A stretch of DNA of 64,000 bases, from NCBI RefSeq assembly GCF_014647795.1, contig NZ_BMPW01000020.1, forward strand, positions 141,454 through 205,453, in the 5' to 3' direction. The notes beneath the pieces are model-generated. The model was not told where the DNA came from and did not search any database. It saw only the letters and a program-made list of their open reading frames with translations. Position 1 is the first letter of the stretch, and every line of letters begins with the position of its first letter. Below, one piece after another: positions 39,750 through 46,845 of this stretch. The stretch comes from Actinoplanes campanulatus. Lineage in GTDB: Bacteria; Actinomycetota; Actinomycetes; Mycobacteriales; Micromonosporaceae. Made by a program: the position numbers and the translations under genes.

Positions 39750-40282
39750 TCGCCCGGATCCCCCAGACGGCGACGGATCTCACCGGTCGTCTCCGACCGA
39801 TCCCAGTGAGCCGTCTCCCACTGCGCCTGGCGGGCAGCTTCCGGCGACACCAGGTACGCCTCCACCTGGCCCGCGAAAGACTGGCCGGCCTGTTCTTGCT
39901 GGCGGCCGGTGATCCAGCGCCCGTTCTGCTGATTCGCGACCCTGGACACGCTGTCGAACCAGTCATCGTTCGGGCGGTTACTCGCCACCCACCGGCCCGG
40001 ACGGGCCTCGTTCACCGGCGTCGGAACGTCGCCGCCCACGCTCTCGGCAACATCCATCAGGTCGTCCGGCTCGTCCTCGTCCTCGTCGTCGGGGCTGTCG
40101 AGCGCCTCACACGACCCGCAGCACGACCACGGCCGGTCATGCTCAACCCGGTACTGGCCCAGCCACCACCACACGACGAACCCGACGAACACGGCGGCAG
40201 CGAACACCGCGGCGATACTCACCTTGACGAAACCCGGATCCATCGCGAACAACACAGCCGGTGGAACGTCGAGGCTGGTCAT
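39746..40282 (-). CDS. Membrane-anchored acidic protein (178 aa)
   Basis: ATG 40282 overlaps the upstream stop. One membrane helix (VSIAAVFAAAVFVGFVVWWW) is followed by a CCGSC pair, an acidic stretch (SPDDEDEDEPDD) and a polar C-terminal domain (WVASNRPNDDWFDSVSRVAN). Function unknown; it might act at the membrane during superinfection or lysis control. Confidence 0.6.
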   Translation of the reverse strand: MTSLDVPPAVLFAMDPGFVKVSIAAVFAAAVFVGFVVWWWLGQYRVEHDRPWSCCGSCEALDSPDDEDEDEPDDLMDVAESVGGDVPTPVNEARPGRWVASNRPNDDWFDSVSRVANQQNGRWITGRQQEQAGQSFAGQVEAYLVSPEAARQAQWETAHWDRSETTGEIRRRLGDPGE

Positions 40283-40470
40283 GGCTGGCCTCCCCACACC
40301 ACACGAGCTGCGGTCTGAGCGCTGGACGGCAACGGCAGCCGAACGGTCGGGCCGTTCAACTCCGCCAAGTCACGCGCCCGGAACTCGACGTGCACGATGT
40401 CGGGCTGGACATCTCCGGGGTCGGGCTGACGGTGCCGGCCGCTGTAAATGGGCTGGGTCGGGACAGGCAT
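40279..40470 (-). CDS. Hypothetical protein (63 aa)
   Basis: ATG 40470 is chosen for GAGGAG upstream; ATG 40503 is possible. VPTQPIYSGRHRQPDPGDVQ is extended, then VEFRARDLAELNG. Function unknown. Confidence 0.55.
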   Translation of the reverse strand: MPVPTQPIYSGRHRQPDPGDVQPDIVHVEFRARDLAELNGPTVRLPLPSSAQTAARVVWGGQP

Positions 40471-40530
40471 GGCAGGCTCCTCGAGGACAAAGGGAGCGGA
40501 CAAGAAGACGTGCGAGGGCGGGTCCGTCGG

Positions 40531-40773
40531 CTAGCGGCGGTCGTCGTGAAACACCGGGCGCACCCGGTCGGAAAACTGCTGCCACAGCGGCTGCGAATCA
40601 GGGGAGCGGCGACGCTGGCGAGGCGGCACCGGATTGAAGCCGTCCGAGATGGCAGGCCGGAACGCGTTGTCCACGAGTGCCTGCCGCTGGCACACCAGAT
40701 AGGCGCGGCGGCGCGTGACCAAGCGGCCCACGAGCGCACCAACCAGGAAGGCAACGATGACGGCGGCAATCAT
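40531..40773 (-). CDS. Small membrane protein (80 aa)
   Basis: ATG 40773 overlaps the DpdA-like gene stop. One N-terminal membrane helix (MIAAVIVAFLVGALVGRLVT) followed by a basic tail. Confidence 0.6.
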   Translation of the reverse strand: MIAAVIVAFLVGALVGRLVTRRRAYLVCQRQALVDNAFRPAISDGFNPVPPRQRRRSPDSQPLWQQFSDRVRPVFHDDRR

Positions 40774-41627
40774 GCAGCTGCCCCCGTCCCCGCCCACAAC
40801 GGCAAGGCAGGCTGGAACGCCTCTTCCTGACCGGCGAGCGAGCCGAGCATCTCCGCCCGCCACTTGAGCGCGTAACGGAGACAGTTGGCGCAGTTCTTGT
40901 GCCCGACGCATCCCGGCAGCCGCTCGGCACGCCGCGCCTGAAACGACCAGGCCATACTGTCCGCGCTCGACAGGTAGCGGCCATACCGGCGCAGCCCGAC
41001 CGACTTCACACCGAAGCCGTGCATGTCGATGTCCAACACGGACAGAGTTTCGAAGATCTCACCGATCTCATCCGTAGCCTGCCGCCGGCACACCGATCCC
41101 ACGCCGACCACCGGAAAGTGGGTCAGATCCACCCCGGCGTCGGCGTACATGTCCGCGCACCGCAAATAGTCGGCAAGCCGCCAGCCCTGCAGCACAGGCA
41201 TGAACACACAGAACTCGGGAGCCGACCGCAACTCGTCCGATGGGTCGATGGCCTGCCACATCGCCCGTAGTTCCAGGAAGTTCGCGACCGTCCGCCGCTG
41301 ATGCTCCTCCACCGACAGGCCCGTCTTCGCCAGCATGAACGGCTCTGCCATCCAGTCTTGAGGCGCCGCCCATCCCAGCAAGCCGATCTCGTCGTCGTAC
41401 CGCTGCACCGCAGCCACATACTCGGCCGGGCTGGTCCGCCACTCCCCGAACATCGACAACTCCGAGAAGCCGCCGGAATCAAGCGCCCACCGCACCCGCG
41501 CCTTCGGCAGCGACTTGCGGCCGGCGAGGCGGCGGTGGGAGATGAACAGGTTGGCGTCGCGGGGGAGTGCAGGTGATGCCAGCCAGTGCGGCTGATGGGT
41601 ACCGAGGTAGAAGCACAGGTCACTCAC
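40770..41627 (-). CDS. DpdA-like/TGT-like transglycosylase
   Basis: 285 residues from GTG 41627. CFYLGTHQPHWLASPALPRD, RWALDSGGFSELSMFGEW (about residues 47-60), WAAPQDWMAEPFMLAKTGLS, FPVVGVGSVCRRQATDEIGE, DMHGFGVKSVGLRRYG and LSSADSMAWSFQAR match phage proteins related to tRNA-guanine transglycosylase and DpdA, which insert 7-deazaguanine derivatives into DNA. The C-terminus has a Cys cluster (CVGHKNCANC, about 239-248) like the TGT zinc site. No preQ0 synthesis gene is in the window, so precursor would come from the host or the unseen part. A small gene (41624-41752) and the C5-methyltransferase precede it directly. Confidence 0.78.
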   Translation of the reverse strand: MSDLCFYLGTHQPHWLASPALPRDANLFISHRRLAGRKSLPKARVRWALDSGGFSELSMFGEWRTSPAEYVAAVQRYDDEIGLLGWAAPQDWMAEPFMLAKTGLSVEEHQRRTVANFLELRAMWQAIDPSDELRSAPEFCVFMPVLQGWRLADYLRCADMYADAGVDLTHFPVVGVGSVCRRQATDEIGEIFETLSVLDIDMHGFGVKSVGLRRYGRYLSSADSMAWSFQARRAERLPGCVGHKNCANCLRYALKWRAEMLGSLAGQEEAFQPALPLWAGTGAAA

Positions 41628-41752
41628 GACTGGCCTCCGGTCGGCCGGCGAACCTCAGCGATCAGTTCCGCCAGCTCAGCCACGCTGTACGGCGGCACGT
41701 TCTTGCGGCTACGGCGAATTCGCCACGCACGCCACCACCGGTGGGCGCTCAT
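41624..41752 (-). CDS. Small basic protein between MTase and DpdA-like genes (42 aa)
   Basis: MSAHRWWRAWRIRRSRKNVP then YSVAELAELIAEVRR. ATGA overlap with the methyltransferase and GTGA overlap with the DpdA-like gene. It is basic, with a short helix, and exactly fills the space. Confidence 0.58.
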   Translation of the reverse strand: MSAHRWWRAWRIRRSRKNVPPYSVAELAELIAEVRRPTGGQS

Positions 41753-43464
41753 GCGGACACCGCCAGCTCGCGCGGCTCGACGAAGCGGTCCAGGTCCTCA
41801 CCGGTGATGCACTCGACGAGCGCGGACATGATGACTTCGGCGACTGGTGCGGTGACCGCGTTCCCGAACAACTTGACCTTTGTCCGCTTGTCCTTGACCG
41901 AGGTCTGGTAGGACGGGTCGAACGCCATCGCCCGCGCGATCTCGTGGGGCTCCAGCATGCGAAATAGCACGTCATCCAAGTCGAGACCGCTGGCCAGCGC
42001 ATCTAGATCTGGTGTGGCGACCGCATACTTGTCCTTCGTCGTCAACGTGCCGATCGGCCCGGACGCCGGGATCGCCGATGTGGACGCCCCGTAGTAAGGC
42101 ACCAGCAGCGACTGATGCCCCGCCGTCGTGATCGAACGAACCGGCTCGGTGGCCGGCGTCGACAGATACCCGGCGTCACCGCGGGCCGTGTTGTTCCGCA
42201 TCACCAGCGGCGGCAGCGCCAGCCCGTGATGGTTACCGGAGGCGGTGACAGTGGTCAGCGGATCCTGAACCGACCGGGCACGTTCCTTGTCCCCGCCACC
42301 ACGCAGCGGCGTGATGAACGGCGGCAGCGACGCCACCCCGTCACACTCGCGGGTTGTCCGGGTCGGCATCGGGTCCAGAGACGATGTCGGCTTGTCCCGC
42401 CACGTCCCACCAGCCGGCGCCAGAAACGGCGGGAACGCAAACCCCGTCTCGTTGCGGCACGTTTGCGTACGCAGCGGCTCCGACGCGGGCAGCGCCTTCT
42501 TGCCGTCCCGGCCCTCGACCGGCACCATCAGCGGCGCCCAATACCGGCGAACACCAGCCCGGATCCGGTCCAGCGTCGCCTCGGCCAGCGGGTCCATCTT
42601 CAGCTTCGCCCGGTCCCCGATGCGAGTGCCCGGAATCGTCGGGTCGATCGCTGCCAGCGCGGGCAGCGTCTCCGGGCGAAGCAGCTGGCCCCGGCATGAC
42701 ACGCGAGGACAGACGTAAACGTACTGCTGCTGGTATCGGCCCATGTCGTTGCCGGGTTTCTTGAACACCTGCACCGCCTGGACCTGCTCGTCACAGGACG
42801 GGCACCAGGCGTGCGGGCGCAGCCACTTGTCGAAGTCCGGGCGCCGGCCGAGGCTCTTGTGCCAGTAGGCGAGGTACAGGCGGTCGCGGGACTGTGGGGC
42901 CTGCAACGAGCGAACTGGCTGGGCGTGCATGGAGTTGAACGCGATGATCCGGATTTCGTAGCCGAGCTTGACAATCTCGTTGAACCAGTCGTCCCACTCG
43001 TGCCACTTGCGGCACTGGATGACGTTCTCCATCATTCCCGCCAGCACTGGCTTGCCACGCTCGATCATCGCCCGCAGGTAGCGGGGGACTTCCTTCATCA
43101 GCAGCCGCGAGCGCTTGTACTCCTCGAGGCGCTTCTTCAGCTTCGGATCCGGTTCGGTCTCGGCCACCTCGAACAGGGTCTGCACCTCGGCGTTGGCCCG
43201 GTCGAAATCGCGGCGGACACCGTTCGCGTCGGTCCAGGCAGGACAGGCCGGCGAGGCGGAGAACAGTTCCGCGTACGGCATCTTGTCGACAGGCAGTTTG
43301 GTGATGTCGGCCTGGAAGTGCCTGGCGCCGGGGAAGTTCAGGGTGTGCGAGTCGACGGCATGCTTGTCGTGGTTGGCCGCCGCGTAGATCTCGACACCGG
43401 GCACGTAAGAGGCGCCGTGGCTGGTGCCACCGACACCGGCGAACTCGTCGTAGACGCGCAGCAT
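41749..43464 (-). CDS. DNA (cytosine-5) methyltransferase
   Basis: 571 residues from ATG 43464. Motif I YDEFAGVGGTSHGASY, motif IV SPACPAW (nucleophile Cys74 in an SPAC context rather than the usual PCQ), motif VI MMENVIQC, motif VIII APQSRDRLYLAYW and motif X KLFGNAVTAPVAEVI. Between VIII and X lies an unusually large target-recognition region with a zinc-like insert (WCPSCDEQ ... CPRVSCRG). It probably methylates phage DNA to avoid host restriction. The target sequence cannot be deduced. Confidence 0.9.
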   Translation of the reverse strand: MLRVYDEFAGVGGTSHGASYVPGVEIYAAANHDKHAVDSHTLNFPGARHFQADITKLPVDKMPYAELFSASPACPAWTDANGVRRDFDRANAEVQTLFEVAETEPDPKLKKRLEEYKRSRLLMKEVPRYLRAMIERGKPVLAGMMENVIQCRKWHEWDDWFNEIVKLGYEIRIIAFNSMHAQPVRSLQAPQSRDRLYLAYWHKSLGRRPDFDKWLRPHAWCPSCDEQVQAVQVFKKPGNDMGRYQQQYVYVCPRVSCRGQLLRPETLPALAAIDPTIPGTRIGDRAKLKMDPLAEATLDRIRAGVRRYWAPLMVPVEGRDGKKALPASEPLRTQTCRNETGFAFPPFLAPAGGTWRDKPTSSLDPMPTRTTRECDGVASLPPFITPLRGGGDKERARSVQDPLTTVTASGNHHGLALPPLVMRNNTARGDAGYLSTPATEPVRSITTAGHQSLLVPYYGASTSAIPASGPIGTLTTKDKYAVATPDLDALASGLDLDDVLFRMLEPHEIARAMAFDPSYQTSVKDKRTKVKLFGNAVTAPVAEVIMSALVECITGEDLDRFVEPRELAVSA

Positions 43465-43658
43465 CAGGCCGCCTCGCTTGCAAGCGTCCAGTTGGCCGGC
43501 TGCCGCGCCTGGCGCATCCAGTCGGACTCGGAGGCGCGCCGCTGCCGGTCGTGGACCACGTAGTCGGGGCAGCAGGTGGTGCCGCAGTCACAGACCGTGC
43601 CAATGTGGGCGGGTGCCGTGGGCGGCATCGTCAGCGTGCGGCTATCGTGATAGGACAT
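43464..43658 (-). CDS. Cys-rich hypothetical protein (64 aa)
   Basis: Starts at ATG 43658 just after GAGGA; the stop overlaps the methyltransferase start (TGATG). HIGTVCDCGTTCCPDYVVHD has five Cys/His that could bind a metal. Confidence 0.58.
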   Translation of the reverse strand: MSYHDSRTLTMPPTAPAHIGTVCDCGTTCCPDYVVHDRQRRASESDWMRQARQPANWTLASEAA

Positions 43659-43692
43659 TCATCCTCATCTCATGGCTGAGGGTGGATAGGAG

Positions 43693-43718
43693 CGGCTCCC
43701 GGGCAGGGGAGCCGTTTT
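43693..43718 (+). terminator. Hairpin with T-tract (plus direction)
   Basis: CGGCTCCC pairs with GGGAGCCG across six bases and TTTT follows on the plus strand. Since the flanking genes are on the minus strand, it may instead be a processed or attenuating hairpin in their message, or may stop antisense transcription. Confidence 0.4.
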
Positions 43719-43723
43719 CGCGT

Positions 43724-43936
43724 CTAGGAGCCGAAGTTGCGGACAGGGCCGCCGGCCGGAAACCCGAGGGCGCGCAGGAACCGGCGGGCGTCGTCCTCGT
43801 CCGCGTGGAACACCGGGTAGTCGCCGCCGACCTCGACCAGGTAGCCGCCGGACTGCAGTTGGTAGATGGTGCCGGCCTCGCGGGTGATCGACGGCCAGGA
43901 GGCGACACGGGCGTCGGCGGTAGTCGGGGCGGTCAT
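43724..43936 (-). CDS. Hypothetical protein (70 aa)
   Basis: ATG 43936 overlaps the upstream stop (TGATG). TIYQLQSGGYLVEVGGDYPV then HADEDDARRFLRALGF suggests a beta hairpin followed by a helix. Function unknown. Confidence 0.58.
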   Translation of the reverse strand: MTAPTTADARVASWPSITREAGTIYQLQSGGYLVEVGGDYPVFHADEDDARRFLRALGFPAGGPVRNFGS

Positions 43937-44268
43937 CACTTCACCGCCCACAGGCGCCGATTCAGCCGGTCCGGCTGCAACTGATCACGGAGAAACGCCT
44001 CGGCCAGCGCATCGTCGGTAAGGTCGCCATCCGGGCCGAGCCGGTGGAGAAGGTCCTGAACCTGCTCCCGGGTCATGCTGAGCGTGTCGTCGTAGTCGAT
44101 GTGCGCGACCACGCGTTCACGGCAGGCTGCGACAAGGGAGGCCAGGCCGATCCCTGCGACAGGGGCCACGTCGGGAAGTGGGAAGCAGAGGCGCCCGGCC
44201 TGGACGTCATCGATGAACTTGTGAACGGCGGCACCGTCAACGGGGACGCGGACGCTGAGGCGGGTCAT
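43936..44268 (-). CDS. Hypothetical protein (110 aa)
   Basis: ATG 44268 lies in an ATGA overlap. MTRLSVRVPVDGAAVHKFID, then helices (LASLVAACRERVVAHIDYDD, EQVQDLLHRLGPDGDLT). Early gene of block A; function unknown. Confidence 0.6.
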   Translation of the reverse strand: MTRLSVRVPVDGAAVHKFIDDVQAGRLCFPLPDVAPVAGIGLASLVAACRERVVAHIDYDDTLSMTREQVQDLLHRLGPDGDLTDDALAEAFLRDQLQPDRLNRRLWAVK

Positions 44269-44441
44269 GCGGCCCACCTCGCCGGCTGGGTCGCTGCGTG
44301 TTGCGCCGCTTGTGTGGCAATCAACTGCTCGGGCTTGACGATCCGCCGGAGTGTGGTGATCTGGCCGGTGGTGAGCGCGGGCGCCTCGGCGACGGCGATC
44401 TGCACCATGCGGCGGGTTTCGGCGTCGAGGACGGCCATCAT
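44265..44441 (-). CDS. Small helical protein (58 aa)
   Basis: ATG 44441 overlaps the Cro-like gene stop. MMAVLDAETRRMVQIAVAEA and TTGQITTLRRIV are helical and polar, then Ala/Gln-rich. A small regulator or accessory subunit is possible. Confidence 0.58.
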   Translation of the reverse strand: MMAVLDAETRRMVQIAVAEAPALTTGQITTLRRIVKPEQLIATQAAQHAATQPARWAA

Positions 44442-44695
44442 GCGGCGGGCCACAGGTCGTCGATGTCGCGGCCGAGGCGGGCGGCGATCCGGCGGGCGGT
44501 GGTGAGTTTGGGCTCGATGCGGCCGGCGAGGTAGTGGTCGACGTTGCGGCGGGTGGTTCCGAGTAGCTGGGCTTGCGCGTCGCCGGTGGTGGCGCCTTTG
44601 GCTTTGAGCGCGTCTTCGAAGAGCGCCTTGTTGACGTGCAGGCGGGGCGGTGCATCGTTGGTGATGCAGTGCGAGCGCCTCTTTGCGTCACTCAT
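44438..44695 (-). CDS. Cro-like XRE regulator
   Basis: 85 residues from ATG 44695. A compact HTH (ALKAKGATTGDAQAQLLGTT, RRNVDHYLAGRIEPKLTTAR) followed by RIAARLGRDIDDLW is a short XRE domain. It is the first gene of block A and divergent from the XRE repressor, with operator-like sites in its start codon and upstream. This is the classical Cro position. Confidence 0.82.
   Translation of the reverse strand: MSDAKRRSHCITNDAPPRLHVNKALFEDALKAKGATTGDAQAQLLGTTRRNVDHYLAGRIEPKLTTARRIAARLGRDIDDLWPAA
44651..44668. promoter_or_regulatory. Immunity operator-like site 1
   Basis: TGCATCG-TTGG-TGATGCA, one mismatch from the consensus TGCRTCA-N4-TGAYGCA. It lies inside the first codons of the Cro-like gene. 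Confidence 0.5.
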
Positions 44696-44701
44696 GCCGC
44701 A
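44684..44701. promoter_or_regulatory. Immunity operator-like site 2
   Basis: TGCGTCA-CTCA-TGCCGCA, one mismatch from the consensus. It covers the start codon of the Cro-like gene (ATG at 44695). Confidence 0.55.
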
Positions 44702-44722
44702 AGCATGCCGCTGTTTGGGTGT

Positions 44723-44740
44723 TGCGTCAATAGTGATGCA
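44723..44740. promoter_or_regulatory. Immunity operator-like site 3
   Basis: TGCGTCA-ATAG-TGATGCA, matching the consensus completely with one R/Y variation between arms. It is in the space between the two regulators, where the block A promoter should be. Confidence 0.6.
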
Positions 44741-44846
44741 GGAGTTGCCCCGTCCGTGGCCTGCGCATCCTTATTGATCGATGGATTGGCAGTCTGATGT
44801 CGTACGTGGACTGGTACTGTGACGGTGACCAGGGGCGCTTCGGCGT

Positions 44847-44864
44847 TGCATCACTCATGCACGG
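44847..44864. promoter_or_regulatory. Immunity operator-like site 4 (half)
   Basis: TGCATCA-CTCA-TGCACGG keeps the left arm and the GCRTCACTCATGC core of site 2, but the right arm is poor. Confidence 0.4.
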
Positions 44865-44907
44865 GGTGATCCGAATGCACACGATCCCGGCCGGACTCCA
44901 CTATCGT

Positions 44908-44925
44908 TGCGTCATGCGTGACGCA
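44908..44925. promoter_or_regulatory. Immunity operator-like site 5
   Basis: TGCGTCA-TGCG-TGACGCA is a perfect seven-base inverted repeat that spans the ATG of the repressor gene at 44914. Binding there would block repressor expression directly. A TATCGT box a few bases upstream suggests a leaderless message. Confidence 0.65.
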
Positions 44926-45300
44926 GATGTGCCGAGCTTCAGCAGCCTCGTCCAAGACGGCCGCAAGACCAAAGGCTGGTCACAAGACGAACTCGAAGCC
45001 CACTCCGGCGTCAGCCGCGCCACCATCAGCCGCATCGAACGCGGACTCACCGACACCCCCGACGCCGACCACGTCCGCGCCCTCTGCCGCTCCCTGAACA
45101 TCGACCCCCGCCAAGCCGCCGTCAGCCTCGGCTACCTCACCCTCGACGAGATCCAGCCCCTCGCACCACTACCACCCAAAATCAAAGAGGTCCTCGACAT
45201 CCTCGAGGACCCCCGCGTCAGCGACACCGACAAACAACAGTGGATCGACTACCTCGTTTACCTTCGCGCCAGGTCGAAATCAGCCACCGACGCCAGCTAG
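44914..45300 (+). CDS. XRE-family prophage repressor
   Basis: 128 residues from ATG 44914. The HTH is LVQDGRKTKGWSQDELEAHS then GVSRATISRIERGLTDTPDA. The C-terminal half (LGYLTLDEIQPLAPLPPKIK, VSDTDKQQWIDYLVYLRARS) is a short dimerisation-like region without a LexA-type peptidase, so induction would not be by RecA self-cleavage. Its start overlaps operator site 5. It converges with the integrase gene and overlaps its end by 21 bases. I reject longer starts upstream because they read through the operators. Confidence 0.85.
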   Translation: MRDADVPSFSSLVQDGRKTKGWSQDELEAHSGVSRATISRIERGLTDTPDADHVRALCRSLNIDPRQAAVSLGYLTLDEIQPLAPLPPKIKEVLDILEDPRVSDTDKQQWIDYLVYLRARSKSATDAS

Positions 45301-46803
45301 GCCTCCAGCCCGCCATAGATCGCCCCACGTCCGCGAATCGCCGTGCCACCGCGACTCAGCAAGACGCCAAGGCGTCCATTTGATGTTGCCCCTGCCGACC
45401 GGCGACAACACAACCTCGGCAAGAGCCATCACCACGGCCCGCCGCTCACCCACCGAATACGTGGACCAGTGCCCAGCCAGGTGCAAAGGATCATACCCAC
45501 GTAATGCCGGCGGCTTACGGAGTTCCTTCACGCGGGCCGACGCGGCGTCAATGTTCGGAAGCAGTTCCCGTTCAGTGGCAGCCACCAACGCCATACTCGG
45601 ACCGTCCGGTTTTGCCGCCGCAGCGTGCAGCTCGTCCTTCCGCGCGATAAGCGCGTCCAACTCCGCCTGCGCGCGAGCAATCTTCGTTTCATCCTCCGGC
45701 TGCGGAACGAATACCGCCCACGCATCCGGCCGTCGCAGCCGTTCCACCACCATGGCGGTGACGACATCATCGATCGGCGGACGTGGCCCGGCCACCCCAC
45801 TACAGCCACCACGATTGCTGTCACACCGGTAGCCCCCCATGCCGTCCTTGCGCCGGCCACCGTTGAAACCCGCCATCGACAGCTTCCGGCATGCGCCGCA
45901 GCGCATCCCCCCGGACAACATGTGTTTCAGCCGGGCATCACCGTGGTTCCGCACCGGCCGGGACCCGCCTCGCAGATGCCTCAACCTGGCCACAGTGTCG
46001 GAATCAAGGATCGCCGGCCACGCATGGTGGGCGACGATGACACCGTTGCGTTCACGATGGCCCTCCATGCTCGGCTTGAGCAGGGCATCCCAGATGACGT
46101 TGCCCTGCCACCGTTTGCCACCGTTGGCGGTGGGCACCCCAAACGCCATGAGAATCCTGGCGAGGGTATTGGCGGGAACACCGTTGAGTAGTCCTTCGGC
46201 AGCAGCCCGGTAGATCCAGGCGCGGTCCTCATCGATCACCTGCGTGATCTCACGGCGCCGATGTCCGGACTCGGAAACGCTGGCATCGGTGGGCGCGCCG
46301 TAGATCCGCTTGTACCCGTCCGGCAGCGGGCCGTGCGGGCGGCCTTCGCGAGCGGATTCAGTGGCCCCCGACCGGACCCTCGAACTGAGACGTTCGACTT
46401 CCGACTCCGCTTTGATGCCTTCCTTCAACAGGGCTTCACGGTCACGTGGCCGGCGCGGGTCGTATGTTGCGGGGTCGTCTTCGTCGAAGATGCGGATGAG
46501 GACGCCCATGTCCCGGCAGAGATCCAGAAACCGCACCCATTCGATCATTCGGCGGGTGCCGCGCGAGGTCTCCCACAGCGACACCATCTCGCAGCGCTGA
46601 TTCTGGATGTGTTCGGTGAGCGCCTCGAAGTCGGGTCGCTGCTTCGACGAGTAGCGCGACGCCGAGAGGTCGGGGTCGGCGAAGACTCGACCCGGCGTCA
46701 GCCCCTCTGCGTCGCAGTCGGCGCGCCACAGGCGTTCCTGGCGGGCTGCGGATCGGCCGGCGTCCTTGTTGCTCTTGCGGGCGTAGAGGTCAGCGGTGGG
46801 CAT
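45280..46803 (-). CDS. int: Large serine integrase
   Basis: 507 residues from ATG 46803. The catalytic domain starts ADLYARKSNKDAGRSAARQE with nucleophile Ser11 and has DLSASRYSSKQRPDFEALTE and ERLSSRVRSGATESAREGRP (helix E region). The recombinase domain follows (WQGNVIWDALLKPSMEGHRE), then a zinc ribbon (RCGACRKL ... YRCDSNRGGC) and a coiled-coil region (ARAQAELDALIARKDELHAA). It integrates the phage at short attachment sites and needs a directionality factor to excise; one of the small HTH proteins may serve. It sits directly at the phage-host junction. Confidence 0.95.
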   Translation of the reverse strand: MPTADLYARKSNKDAGRSAARQERLWRADCDAEGLTPGRVFADPDLSASRYSSKQRPDFEALTEHIQNQRCEMVSLWETSRGTRRMIEWVRFLDLCRDMGVLIRIFDEDDPATYDPRRPRDREALLKEGIKAESEVERLSSRVRSGATESAREGRPHGPLPDGYKRIYGAPTDASVSESGHRRREITQVIDEDRAWIYRAAAEGLLNGVPANTLARILMAFGVPTANGGKRWQGNVIWDALLKPSMEGHRERNGVIVAHHAWPAILDSDTVARLRHLRGGSRPVRNHGDARLKHMLSGGMRCGACRKLSMAGFNGGRRKDGMGGYRCDSNRGGCSGVAGPRPPIDDVVTAMVVERLRRPDAWAVFVPQPEDETKIARAQAELDALIARKDELHAAAAKPDGPSMALVAATERELLPNIDAASARVKELRKPPALRGYDPLHLAGHWSTYSVGERRAVVMALAEVVLSPVGRGNIKWTPWRLAESRWHGDSRTWGDLWRAGGLAGVGG

Positions 46804-46821
46804 GAGCCCACGGTAAGACCA

Positions 46822-46845
46822 CTAAACCCTGATGTCACGCACGGC
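46822..46845. other. Right phage-host attachment junction (approximate)
   Basis: The host SDR frame is normal up to the YYGAAKA motif and then reads VRDIRV and stops, 18 bases before the integrase start codon. The crossover should lie near 46822-46845. The exact core cannot be defined without the left end or an empty site. Confidence 0.7.

Larger units (their letters stand above)
1..46845 (-). mobile_element. Serine-integrase prophage (partial; continues left of window)
   Basis: Almost every gene from the left edge to the integrase is phage-like: terminase, portal, capsid, replication, recombination, immunity and integrase modules in one order, mostly on the minus strand with ATGA, GTGA or TGATG overlaps. 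The right boundary is placed at 46822-46845, where a host SDR reading frame runs into phage sequence next to the integrase start. Tail tape-measure, lysis and the other attachment site are not seen and should lie to the left of base 1. The exact crossover cannot be fixed from one junction. Confidence 0.93.

Noticed and set aside
43693-43718. A plus-strand gene ending at the T-tract hairpin
   Set aside because: No plus-strand frame with coding character precedes it; flanking coupled genes are all minus.
44797-44913. Longer N-terminus for the prophage repressor (start at 44797)
   Set aside because: The extra residues would be encoded over an operator-like site and the promoter region and do not resemble XRE proteins; ATG 44914 gives a normal domain start.
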